Shown piece after piece: positions 1-7,464 of a DNA stretch of 8,521 bases (within the stretch, counting starts at the first letter, position 1; each line of letters opens with the position of its first letter). The notes under the pieces were generated by a model. It saw nothing but the letters and a program-made list of their open reading frames with translations, was not told the origin of the DNA and did no database searches. The stretch is from JANNHK01 sp031404355 (GTDB taxonomy: Bacteria; Actinomycetota; Acidimicrobiia; IMCC26256; PALSA-610). The position numbers and the translations under genes are program-made. The stretch covers positions 1 through 8,521 of the forward strand of contig JANNHK010000294.1 in the NCBI GenBank assembly GCA_031404355.1, given 5' to 3'.

Positions 1-84
1 GCCCTGCGCCTGCGCTTCGGTCGGCGCGCGGAAGCTGGCCTCGAACCAGGCCCGCACCGGCGCCGAGAAGCGATCCCACGTCAC
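1..84 (-). CDS. lhr: Lhr-type ATP-dependent helicase, N-terminal fragment (gene runs off the left edge)
   Basis: Twenty-eight codons on the minus strand read VTWDRFSAPVRAWFEASFRA followed by PTEAQAQG. A short RFS, a WFE..F stretch and the PT..Q Q-motif form the characteristic beginning of Lhr (large helicase-related) superfamily 2 helicases, cytoplasmic 3'-to-5' DNA translocases that unwind RNA:DNA hybrids and act in DNA repair. Only the N-terminus is present; the Walker motifs lie outside the window. I chose the GTG at 84-82 because the Q-motif begins about 20 residues later, as usual in Lhr, and an in-frame TGA at 123-121 limits any upstream extension. No Shine-Dalgarno sequence precedes the GTG, but a -10-like TACGGT lies seven bases upstream, so the mRNA may be leaderless. 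The aminopeptidase gene lies upstream on the same strand, 83 bp away. The family call rests on a short peptide but a distinctive one. Confidence 0.8.
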   Translation of the reverse strand, partial: MTWDRFSAPVRAWFEASFRAPTEAQAQG

Positions 85-91
85 GGCCCCG

Positions 92-119
92 ACCGTACTG
101 CCGGGCTGTGACAGTTCAA
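92..119 (-). promoter_or_regulatory. Candidate leaderless promoter of lhr with a PafBC/RecA-NDp-like motif
   Basis: Read on the minus strand: TTGAAC (119-114), a 16-base spacer, TACGGT (97-92), then seven bases to the GTG start at 84. TTGAAC matches four of six -35 positions and TACGGT fits the actinobacterial TANNNT -10. The short distance to GTG and the lack of a ribosome binding site suggest a leaderless transcript. Inside the spacer, CTGTCACAG (114-106) lies exactly eight bases before TACGGT. The actinobacterial RecA-independent DNA-damage promoter motif, as I recall it, is TTGTCRGTG-N8-TANNNT. Six of its nine upstream positions match here, including the TGTCR core and the N8 spacing; positions 1, 7 and 8 differ. 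Damage control of lhr is therefore an inference. Confidence 0.45.
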
Positions 120-131
120 GTCAGCGTTTGT

Positions 132-164
132 CGGGTTTTACCGCTTGGAAAACCCGCTTCGGGT
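132..164 (-). terminator. Weak terminator-like alternative hairpins between the aminopeptidase gene and lhr
   Basis: In the RNA made from the minus strand, ACCCG-AAG-CGGGT (164-152) forms a 5-bp stem with a three-base loop, followed by a run of U, beginning four bases after the aminopeptidase stop codon. The same CGGGTTTT arm (156-149) can instead pair with a perfect 8-base complement, AAAACCCG (139-132), across a nine-base loop. The two folds are mutually exclusive. The first resembles a weak intrinsic terminator; the second ends without a U-tract. A role in ending or attenuating aminopeptidase transcription before lhr is plausible but unproven. Confidence 0.35.
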
Positions 165-167
165 GAC

Positions 168-2660
168 TTATCCCAGCAAGAATGCGGAAAACCGGGTTCG
201 CTCCCGTTCGACGGTGGCGCGGTGGACGCGTTGTTTTTCGAGGTGTTGGGCGATGATGCGCTCGCCTTCGGCGATCGGGTGCGTTGCGACGAACTCGGGG
301 ACGTCGCGTACCGAGTCGTCGTCGACGAGCCAACCGACGCCGTCGAAGATGCGAGGAATCAACGTCCGCGGGAAGCGGGCGTTCATCTCGTCCCAGTGGT
401 CGCGCATGAACTCGAACGCCAGGCGCCCGTGCCTGCGGTGTTTCAAGGCGCGTTGCACCACGAACGGGGCGTTCTGGCTTCGCACCGCGTCGCTCACGGC
501 CAGCGCGCACGCCCGCAGGACCAACTCATCGGTCGGGAACTGCGGAAGGGCGTAGAGGCAGCGCACCTTTTCCTGCGGCGTCGGCGCGTCCTGTGACCGC
601 TCGACGTAGGCGTCGAACTCGGCCTCGGTGCCGCTGCCGGCGACGACCGCGAGCGCGGCCGCGGCGACATCGGGATCGGCGTGGGCGTGCCGGGCCCGCT
701 CCACCACGTCGGGTGCGCGCACGAGAGTCCCGAACGCCTCGACGAGGATGCCCCGGAGTTGGCGCTCCCGCGGTCGGTCGGTCGGCGCCGGCTCCCAGCC
801 GAGACGCTCGAATGCCGGACGCGCGAGGCCGGCGACGATGGCGCGCAGCGCGGTGAGTGCGTCGCCTTCGACCAGTCGGCTCGCCTCTCGTAGGCGCGCG
901 ACGAGCACCCGCCACACGACGAGATCGGTTTCTCCCGCGAACCGCCGCGTGAAGTCGACGAACTCGCCGGCGGTGGTGGTGCCGGCGAGTACTGCCGCCC
1001 ACGCGTCGTCGACGAGCGCGAACCGTTCGAGCGGGGTGCACGCGCCCGACTCGACGAGCTCGGCCCGCCAGTCCGGCGGATACGTCACCCGGTAGAAGCC
1101 CTCGCCGCCGCCGTGTACGACAACGGGCGCGTCCCCGTTGACGGGGATCGTCATCTCGGTCTCGTCGAGAAGCACCGACTCGGTGTGGTCACCGACGCGG
1201 ACGAGAAGCGGGATCGACCACACTTCGGTCGACGGGCGCCCGTCGTAGTTGAAGCGACGCTGGTGCAGTCGCACGTTCCCGCCGCCGCGCGTCGCGACGA
1301 TCTCGGGAAAGCCGGGCTGGAAGATCCACGAGTCCATGATCCGGCGGGCGGGGCGACCGGTCGCGGCTTCGAGCGCGTCCCACAGGTCGGTCGTCTCGGT
1401 GTTCGCGAACTGGTAGCGCTCCAGGTAGCCGCGCACGCCCGCGCGAAACGCGTCCGGGCCGGTCCACTGCTCGAGCATGCGGACGACCGAGCCGCCTTTC
1501 TGGTATGTGAGGAGGTCGAACATGCCGTCGGCGTCAGAGGGACTGTGCACTTCGTACTCGACCGGGCGCGTGTTCTCGAGGGCGTCGACCTCCTTGGCCG
1601 CCGACCGCCCGATCGCGAAGTCGTCCCAGGTCTGCCACTCCGGGCGGTACGAGTCGACACCGGCGTGTTCCATGAACGTTGCGAACGCCTCGTTCAGCCA
1701 GATTCCGTTCCACCACTTCATCGTGACGAGGTCGCCGAACCACATGTGCGCGATCTCGTGCACGATCGTGAGCGCGACACTCGTGGCATCGCCGTGGGTC
1801 ACCGTTGCTTCGTCGACGAGCAACGCGGTCTCGCGGAACGTGACGCAGCCGAGGTTCTCCATCGCCCCGAACGCGAAGTCGGGTAGTGCGACCAGGTCGA
1901 GTTTCTCGCCTGGGTACTCGATGCCGTAGTAGTCGCGGAAGAAACGGAGCGAGAACGCGGCGACGTCGAGTGCGTAGCGAGTGAGGTGGGCGCGGCCGGG
2001 CACGTGCGCGACGCGGACCGGGATGCCGTCGGCGTCGACGGGGTCGGTGATCTCGAGCGGTCCTACGATGGCCGCGACGAGATAGGTCGACATGGGCACG
2101 GTGTCGCCGAAACGGACCCGGACCCGGCCCGGGCCCGCGGGTGCGCGGCCGATCTCGGGGCCGTTCGACAGGGCGAGGAGCCCGTCGGCGACCGTCAGCG
2201 CGATCGAGAACACGGCCTTGAACTCGGGCTCGTCGAAACAGGGGAATGCCCGCCGGGCGTGCGGCGCCTCGAATTGGGTCGCGGCGAGGATGTGTTCGGC
2301 GCCGTCGTCGGCGGTGTAGCGGCTCCGGTAGAGGCCGACGAGTCCGGCGGCCAACGGGGCACGGAAGGCGAGCCGGAGCCGGGCCGGGCCCGGTTCGAGG
2401 TCGGTCGCCGCCGCGATCCGCACCCGTTCGAACTCGGGTTCGAGGGTCAGTACGGCGTCGAGCGCCCGCTCGCCCTGGGTGAGTTCGACCAGCTCAACGG
2501 CCAGATCGAGGGCGTGGAGGGCCACGGTCCGGGTCCGCTCGCCCACCTCGAGCGTGATCACGACCTCGCCCTCGAAGCGTTCGTCGGCGAGGTCGATCGC
2601 GAGGTCCAGGTCGTAGCGGGTTGGGACGACGGCCCGCGGTAGGCGGCCGGTATCAGGCAT
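168..2660 (-). CDS. M1 family zinc aminopeptidase (puromycin-sensitive/ERAP-like)
   Basis: An 830-residue cytosolic metalloaminopeptidase expected to remove N-terminal residues from peptides in the last steps of protein turnover. Residues 1-200 form the N-terminal beta domain, with a Q129-to-P145 stretch ending in the family pattern FPCFDEP. GAMEN, which binds the substrate N-terminus, is at 265-269. The zinc site HEIAH is at 301-305 with the third ligand E324 (HExxH-x18-E). The proposed transition-state tyrosine is Y386 in TYQKGG. The part after about residue 530 is a long helical ERAP1_C-like domain, so all domains are present at normal length. The start at 2660 is chosen because GGAGGA sits six bases upstream and the family alignment begins just after it. 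An in-frame ATG at 2693 would add 11 residues but has no good ribosome binding site. The gene is divergent from the HDOD gene. It could be named pepN, but its type is closer to the puromycin-sensitive group. Confidence 0.95.
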   Translation of the reverse strand: MPDTGRLPRAVVPTRYDLDLAIDLADERFEGEVVITLEVGERTRTVALHALDLAVELVELTQGERALDAVLTLEPEFERVRIAAATDLEPGPARLRLAFRAPLAAGLVGLYRSRYTADDGAEHILAATQFEAPHARRAFPCFDEPEFKAVFSIALTVADGLLALSNGPEIGRAPAGPGRVRVRFGDTVPMSTYLVAAIVGPLEITDPVDADGIPVRVAHVPGRAHLTRYALDVAAFSLRFFRDYYGIEYPGEKLDLVALPDFAFGAMENLGCVTFRETALLVDEATVTHGDATSVALTIVHEIAHMWFGDLVTMKWWNGIWLNEAFATFMEHAGVDSYRPEWQTWDDFAIGRSAAKEVDALENTRPVEYEVHSPSDADGMFDLLTYQKGGSVVRMLEQWTGPDAFRAGVRGYLERYQFANTETTDLWDALEAATGRPARRIMDSWIFQPGFPEIVATRGGGNVRLHQRRFNYDGRPSTEVWSIPLLVRVGDHTESVLLDETEMTIPVNGDAPVVVHGGGEGFYRVTYPPDWRAELVESGACTPLERFALVDDAWAAVLAGTTTAGEFVDFTRRFAGETDLVVWRVLVARLREASRLVEGDALTALRAIVAGLARPAFERLGWEPAPTDRPRERQLRGILVEAFGTLVRAPDVVERARHAHADPDVAAAALAVVAGSGTEAEFDAYVERSQDAPTPQEKVRCLYALPQFPTDELVLRACALAVSDAVRSQNAPFVVQRALKHRRHGRLAFEFMRDHWDEMNARFPRTLIPRIFDGVGWLVDDDSVRDVPEFVATHPIAEGERIIAQHLEKQRVHRATVERERTRFSAFLLG

Positions 2661-2804
2661 GTGGGGTCCTCCGGGCACGGAGCGTAGGCGCATCGACCCG
2701 TCGAGCAGGGCCCGGGCCGAACACTCGCGCTCAGGGTCTGTGACTTGCGACCGATAAAGGTGGACAAGGTGCGACGGGCCCAGGCGGGCACGGGGGCAAG
2801 GCGA
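2661..2804. promoter_or_regulatory. Divergent control region between the aminopeptidase and HDOD genes
   Basis: This 144-bp gap must hold promoters for two genes reading outward. On the minus strand, TACGCT (2686-2681) fits a TANNNT -10 and would give an aminopeptidase leader of roughly 13 bases that still includes the GGAGGA site; I see no convincing -35. Two short palindromes lie in the middle: TCGAC-CC-GTCGA (2693-2704) and GGCCCGGGCC (2709-2718). Either could be an operator, but in DNA this rich in GC they could also be chance. On the plus strand GATAAAGG (2753-2760) is only a poor -10 match. I see no small gene here. Confidence 0.35.
2667..2672 (-). promoter_or_regulatory. Ribosome binding site fixing the aminopeptidase start
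   Basis: GGAGGA on the minus strand lies six bases before the ATG at 2660. It is the strongest Shine-Dalgarno sequence in the window and decides in favour of this ATG over the in-frame ATG at 2693. Confidence 0.75.
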
Positions 2805-3635
2805 ATGACGACCGAAACAAACGATCTGATCGCTGAAGTCACACAGCTGCCGGTGCAGCCGGGTGCGGCGATGCGACTCCTCTGGATGCTCGAGGACCCG
2901 CGCACGTCGGCGGCCGACCTCGGTCGTCTGATCGAGTCAGATCCGTCATTGTCGACCCAGGTCATACGACTTGCGAACACAGCGTTCTACGGCCTGTCGG
3001 GCAAGGTTTCCAGCGCATGGCGCGCGGTGACGGTGCTCGGCCTGGCGACCGTGCGTGCGCTCGCGACGACTGCGGCTTTCGACCTCTTCTCGGAGAAGGG
3101 CCGTTCGGTACCCGACGACTTCTGGCCCCACTGCGTCACGTCGGCAGCCGCCGCTGCGGCATTGGCCCGCCGGGTCGGCATTCAAAGCAACGAAGCTTTC
3201 AGTGCCGGCCTTCTCCACGACATCGGTACCGCGCTTGTCTTCCGTCGGGCGCCGCGCCGGTACGACGCGGTGATCGAGCGTCTGTCGCAGGACCGTTCGC
3301 TGTCGCTCGTCGAGGCGGAGCTCCAGGAGTTCGGCGCGACTCACGCCGAAGTCGGTGCGGCCGCCCTCGGCGTCATGCGGTTCCCGGTCGAGCTGGTCGA
3401 GGCCATCGGCCAGCACCACACGGAACCGTCGGAGGTCAGCTCGCTGCTCGGGCGGCTACTGATTGCGTCGGACGCGCTGGGGATCGAGATCGACGGCGTC
3501 ACGTCCGAGGCGAACTGCCCGATCGGCGAAGCCCTCGAAGCGCTCGACATCCCGGCTTCGGCCGAGGAGGGCCTGCTCGAAGAAGTGAAGCGCGACCAGG
3601 AGAACCTGGCCGGCTTCCTCACCGTCCGCGGCTAG
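2805..3635 (+). CDS. Stand-alone HDOD domain signalling protein
   Basis: A 276-residue soluble protein consisting almost wholly of one HDOD domain, a degenerate relative of HD phosphohydrolases found in bacterial signalling and regulatory proteins; the molecular activity of most members is unknown. Family marks are LPVQPGAAMRLL (15-26), the DPSLSTQVIRLANTAFYG stretch (46-63), LLHDIG (136-141), H180 in THAEVG, the HH pair at 204-205 and D223 in ASDAL. H138, D139 and D223 resemble HD metal ligands, so some metal binding may survive. No CheY, GGDEF, EAL or membrane segment is attached. The ATG at 2805 is chosen because the domain starts directly after it; the ribosome binding site is weak (AAGG just upstream). 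In-frame GTG (2760, 2769) and TTG (2745) codons are alternatives that would add basic residues. It is the only plus-strand gene and faces the AtuA operon tail to tail. Confidence 0.88.
   Translation: MTTETNDLIAEVTQLPVQPGAAMRLLWMLEDPRTSAADLGRLIESDPSLSTQVIRLANTAFYGLSGKVSSAWRAVTVLGLATVRALATTAAFDLFSEKGRSVPDDFWPHCVTSAAAAAALARRVGIQSNEAFSAGLLHDIGTALVFRRAPRRYDAVIERLSQDRSLSLVEAELQEFGATHAEVGAAALGVMRFPVELVEAIGQHHTEPSEVSSLLGRLLIASDALGIEIDGVTSEANCPIGEALEALDIPASAEEGLLEEVKRDQENLAGFLTVRG
3632..3635. other. Shared CTAG: overlapping stop codons of two convergent genes
   Basis: CTAG is its own reverse complement, so it supplies TAG to the HDOD gene (3633-3635, plus strand) and TAG to the small AtuA-domain gene (3634-3632, minus strand). 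The genes overlap by four bases with no intergenic space. Three short arms around it, GTCCG (3624-3628), CGGAC (3640-3644) and GTCCG (3653-3657), allow two alternative 5-bp stems, but neither has a U-tract. I therefore see no intrinsic terminator, and transcripts from both sides probably run into the neighbouring gene or end by another mechanism. Confidence 0.9.
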
Positions 3636-4018
3636 TCCCCGGACAGGATCTCGTCCGCCCACGACACGTCGGGGCGGGTGCGGCGACGTTGCGCCAGGTG
3701 ATCAGGCGCGTCGATTTCGAGGCGCACGAGTGCGCCGCCGAGTGTCTTGCCCAGGTTGTCGGCGCGCAGTGATCGTGGGCCCCCGCCACCGAGCGCGCCG
3801 TGCATGACGAAGTTCAAGGCGCGTACGTTCGCCGCCTCGTACCGGTCGACCCGGCCGGTGACGAACTCGCCGAAGTGTTCCTTCACCCGAACGGCTGTCA
3901 CTTCGCGGACGATCAGCGCGTACGTCTCGTCGTCGTCGGCGAAGATCGCGACGTTGGCGATGTCGCCCTTGTCGCCCGCGCGGTACCCGCACAGTTCGCG
4001 AAGTGCGATGGTGGCCAC
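3632..4018 (-). CDS. Small AtuA C-terminal (ferredoxin-fold-like) domain protein
   Basis: A 128-residue protein matching the domain that forms the C-terminal end of full-length AtuA proteins. Key stretches are LCGYRAGDKGDIANVAIFA (9-27), where the RxGDKGD signature is clear, then VKEHFG (45-50), and the second half around GGGGPRSLRADNLGKTLGG (77-95). The tail after about residue 105 is basic and then acidic and looks non-conserved. No signal peptide or membrane segment is seen. The GTG at 4018 is chosen because it lies two bases after the stop of the upstream atuA gene, has GAGGTG eight bases before it, and puts the RxGDKGD motif at the usual distance from the N-terminus. The reading frame stays open upstream as far as 4831, but that stretch lies inside atuA and is not coding. 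The protein presumably pairs with the 464-residue AtuA protein to rebuild the two-domain form; the catalytic role is unknown. Confidence 0.85.
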   Translation of the reverse strand: MATIALRELCGYRAGDKGDIANVAIFADDDETYALIVREVTAVRVKEHFGEFVTGRVDRYEAANVRALNFVMHGALGGGGPRSLRADNLGKTLGGALVRLEIDAPDHLAQRRRTRPDVSWADEILSGD

Positions 4019-4020
4019 GG

Positions 4021-5407
4021 TTAGGTCACCTCTTCGAGGACGACACGGACGTTCGGGTCGACGTTGTCCTTGCGCACGAGCGACGGCCAGATTCCGAGCA
4101 GTTCGGTCGCGCTGCCGCCGCCACCCCGGCCCGAGCCGGTCATGCCCGCCGGCGGCGCCGAGAGGGTGAGCGGTGTCAACTCGCGGCCGACGAGCGCGGC
4201 GGTGCGCTGGTCGCTGCAACGCCACGCGACGCGCAACACGCACTCCGGCGGCTCGCACGCGGGGTCGGTGGGGACGGTCGGACCGCCGAGCGCGTTGACG
4301 CCCCAGTACTCGACATGCCACTCGTCGACCGGGAGCCCGGCCATCTCGACCCGCTTCACGAGGATCGCGGCGGTGGCCTTCGCCTTCTCGTGCGCGTCCG
4401 GCCACGAGAAGGCGACCCGGGCCTCGCCCGACCAACCGGCGTGGTACGCGACGAGCAACTTGTACGTATCCGTCGCGGGTGTGCCGCGCACGCCGGTGAT
4501 GCGCACGCGGTCGTCGGGCAGGTCTTCGAACTGCGCGGACGTGAAGTCGGCGACGACATCGGGGGCGACATAGCGGGCCGGGTCGTGCACCTCGTACAGC
4601 AGTTGGTGCCGCAGCGTGTCGGTCGTGACGCGCCCGCCCGAACCCGCGGGCTTGGTGATCACGGCAGTGCCGTCGGCGTCGACGTGCGCGATCGGGTACG
4701 GGAGATCCCACGGATGCGGGATGGCCCACCAGTCGCCGGAGTAGTTGCCGCCCAGGCTCTGACCCGAACACTCGAGCAGGTGCCCGACGAGGATGCCGGC
4801 GGCCATGCGGTCCCAGTCGTCCCACTGCCACCCGTGTTCGTACGCGAGCGGCCCGAGGAACAGCGACGCGTCGGCGACGCGGCCGGTAATGACGATGTCG
4901 GCACCCTGCGCGAGCGCGTCGGCGATGCCCTGAGCTCCGAGGTACGCCGACGCGAGGAGCGGTGGTGCGGGGAGCGCGTCGTACGCCGCGCCCGTGTCGA
5001 GATGCTCGAAGCGCTCGCCGGCCGTGTGCAGCTCGTCGACGCGGCCGAGGAGATCGTCGCCGAACACCGTTGCGACGGTAACGCCGGAGATCCCGAGGGA
5101 ACGGGCCGTGTCGATCGCGGCGCGGGCGGCGGCGGCGGGGTTGATGCCGCCCGCGTTGGTGACGACCTTGGTGCGTCCGGCCACGACGAACGGCAGTGCC
5201 TTCGTCAGGTACGCGGGCAGGTCGCGCGTGTAGCCGCGCGCTTCGTCGCGCTGGCGGTCCTTCGCCAGGATCGCGAGCGTGAGTTCGGCGAGTGCTTCGA
5301 GGCAGAGGTAGTCGACGCCGTCGGCGAGTAACGCGTCGACGGCGGCGGGCGTATCACCGTAGAAGCCTTGCCCTCCCGCGACGGTGACCGACTTCGGCAG
5401 AGCGGGG

Positions 5408-5415
<8 letters not shown>
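4021..5415 (-). CDS. AtuA family protein (DUF1446), acyclic terpene utilization type
   Basis: A 464-residue cytosolic protein of the DUF1446/AtuA family. AtuA is needed for growth on acyclic terpenes in Pseudomonas, but the reaction of most family members is not established. Conserved stretches are GGQGFYGDT (14-22), TNAGGINP (86-93), VITGRVADASLFLGPL (175-190), ECSGQSLGGNYSG (215-227) and VITKPAGSGG (252-261) followed by TLRHQLLYEV. The family's small C-terminal domain is missing here and is encoded by the next gene, two bases downstream. A GSGRGGGGS loop (427-435) lies near the C-terminus. The ATG at 5415 overlaps the end of the amidase gene by eight bases (ATGCCTGA) and has no clear ribosome binding site, so translation is probably coupled to the amidase. 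The substrate in this organism is unknown; the amidase next door makes an amide-derived acid possible, but that is inference. Confidence 0.9.
4027..4032 (-). promoter_or_regulatory. Ribosome binding site of the small AtuA-domain gene, inside the end of atuA
   Basis: GAGGTG on the minus strand lies eight bases before the GTG at 4018 and overlaps the last sense codons of atuA (GAG GTG ACC TAA). The arrangement supports translational coupling and the choice of this GTG. Confidence 0.6.
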
Positions 5416-6850
<1,435 letters not shown>

Positions 6851-6857
6851 GGGCGGA

Positions 6858-6863
6858 ACGGTA
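6858..6863 (-). promoter_or_regulatory. Candidate -10 element for leaderless amidase transcription
   Basis: TACCGT on the minus strand fits TANNNT and ends seven bases before the amidase ATG at 6850, inside the 22-bp gap after the lipoprotein gene. The ATG has no Shine-Dalgarno sequence. A possible TTCGCG -35 lies 18 bases upstream but is poor. The -10 type and spacing are the same as at lhr, which gives modest support to an internal promoter here. Confidence 0.3.
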
Positions 6864-6872
6864 TCCGACTGA

Positions 6873-7460
6873 TTACGAGGCCGCGAAGGTGACGGTGCCG
6901 AGCATCTCGTCGAGCTCGTCGCGGTCCGCTTCGGGATGCCCGACCGTGTCGAACCACACGAACTGGAACGCGCGATCGTCGTGTACGACCACGGTCCACA
7001 AGTGGTCGAAACCGGAGTCTGGAGGGCAGTCGGGGTAGTCGAGCATCACCGCCGGTTCTCCGCCCATCTCGAGTGGCTCACGGCTCCGGGGCGGCGGGCA
7101 CCCCTTCATGAACGTGACCTGATCCACGACCGTTTCGACCCACGCTTCGGTCGTCGTACCTTCCGGAACGTCGTGCGCGGCGACGATGAGGCCGGGTAGC
7201 TCCATCGTCGACACCCGCGTCGATGCGCCCACTCCGAGAATGTCGGTTCCCCCGTTGCCGGTGCGCGGTTCTTCGCCGTCGTCGAGCGGACGCTCGGCTT
7301 CGACCAGCGACCATTCCGCCGGGTGGTCGATCGTGTACCCGTAGACGGGTGACGTGAACGAAGCGGTGTCGACCGCCTCGTCGGAGGCGCTGTCGTCGGA
7401 ACCGCACCCGATCGCGGCCAGGGGCACGAACGCAATCACGACGACGAGCCAACGACCCAT
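6873..7460 (-). CDS. Small secreted lipoprotein with PsbP-like domain, unknown function
   Basis: A 195-residue predicted lipoprotein. The N-terminus has R3, a hydrophobic stretch from about 4 to 16, then AAIGC with the lipidated cysteine at C19 and a serine/aspartate-rich linker (20-35). The lipobox (A-I-G-C) is slightly off the usual L-A-G/A-C. The mature part begins with YGYTIDHPAEW (40-50) and ends with a VTFA strand after an acidic helix. This layout recalls PsbP/DUF1795-type domains, which are common in actinobacterial lipoproteins, but no enzymatic residues stand out. C121 and C145 could form a disulphide outside the cell. The ATG at 7460 is chosen because it begins a proper signal peptide and lies four bases after the stop of the PLP-enzyme gene; an in-frame start at 7517 would bury the signal behind 19 residues. 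Its presence between genes for cytosolic enzymes suggests a substrate-binding or envelope role in the same process, which is inference. Confidence 0.75.
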   Translation of the reverse strand: MGRWLVVVIAFVPLAAIGCGSDDSASDEAVDTASFTSPVYGYTIDHPAEWSLVEAERPLDDGEEPRTGNGGTDILGVGASTRVSTMELPGLIVAAHDVPEGTTTEAWVETVVDQVTFMKGCPPPRSREPLEMGGEPAVMLDYPDCPPDSGFDHLWTVVVHDDRAFQFVWFDTVGHPEADRDELDEMLGTVTFAAS

Positions 7461-7464
7461 GGCG

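Noticed and set aside
106..114. CTGTGACAG as a LexA/SOS box
   Set aside because: The palindrome is too short and does not match the actinobacterial GAAC-N4-GTTC type SOS box. The PafBC-like reading on the minus strand fits better.
1113..2642. Two long plus-strand frames (1113-1886 and 1986-2642)
   Set aside because: Both are antisense shadows of the M1 aminopeptidase, whose catalytic motifs are intact.
2661..2693. Longer aminopeptidase start at ATG 2693
   Set aside because: It has a poor ribosome binding site and adds 11 non-conserved residues. GGAGGA six bases before 2660 is much better.
3624..3657. Bidirectional terminator at the convergent gene ends
   Set aside because: Stems are only 5 bp with loops of 8 to 11 bases and no U-tract, and the arms are coding sequence.
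4019..4831. Upstream extension of the small AtuA-domain frame, giving 399 residues
   Set aside because: The extension is inside atuA in another frame and is arginine-rich and featureless. The GTG at 4018 with its ribosome binding site is the proper start.
4003..5331. 442-codon open frame on the plus strand
   Set aside because: It lies antisense to atuA, which has clear family motifs. The frame stays open because GC-rich codon bias removes stops, and its protein is low-complexity with no domain.
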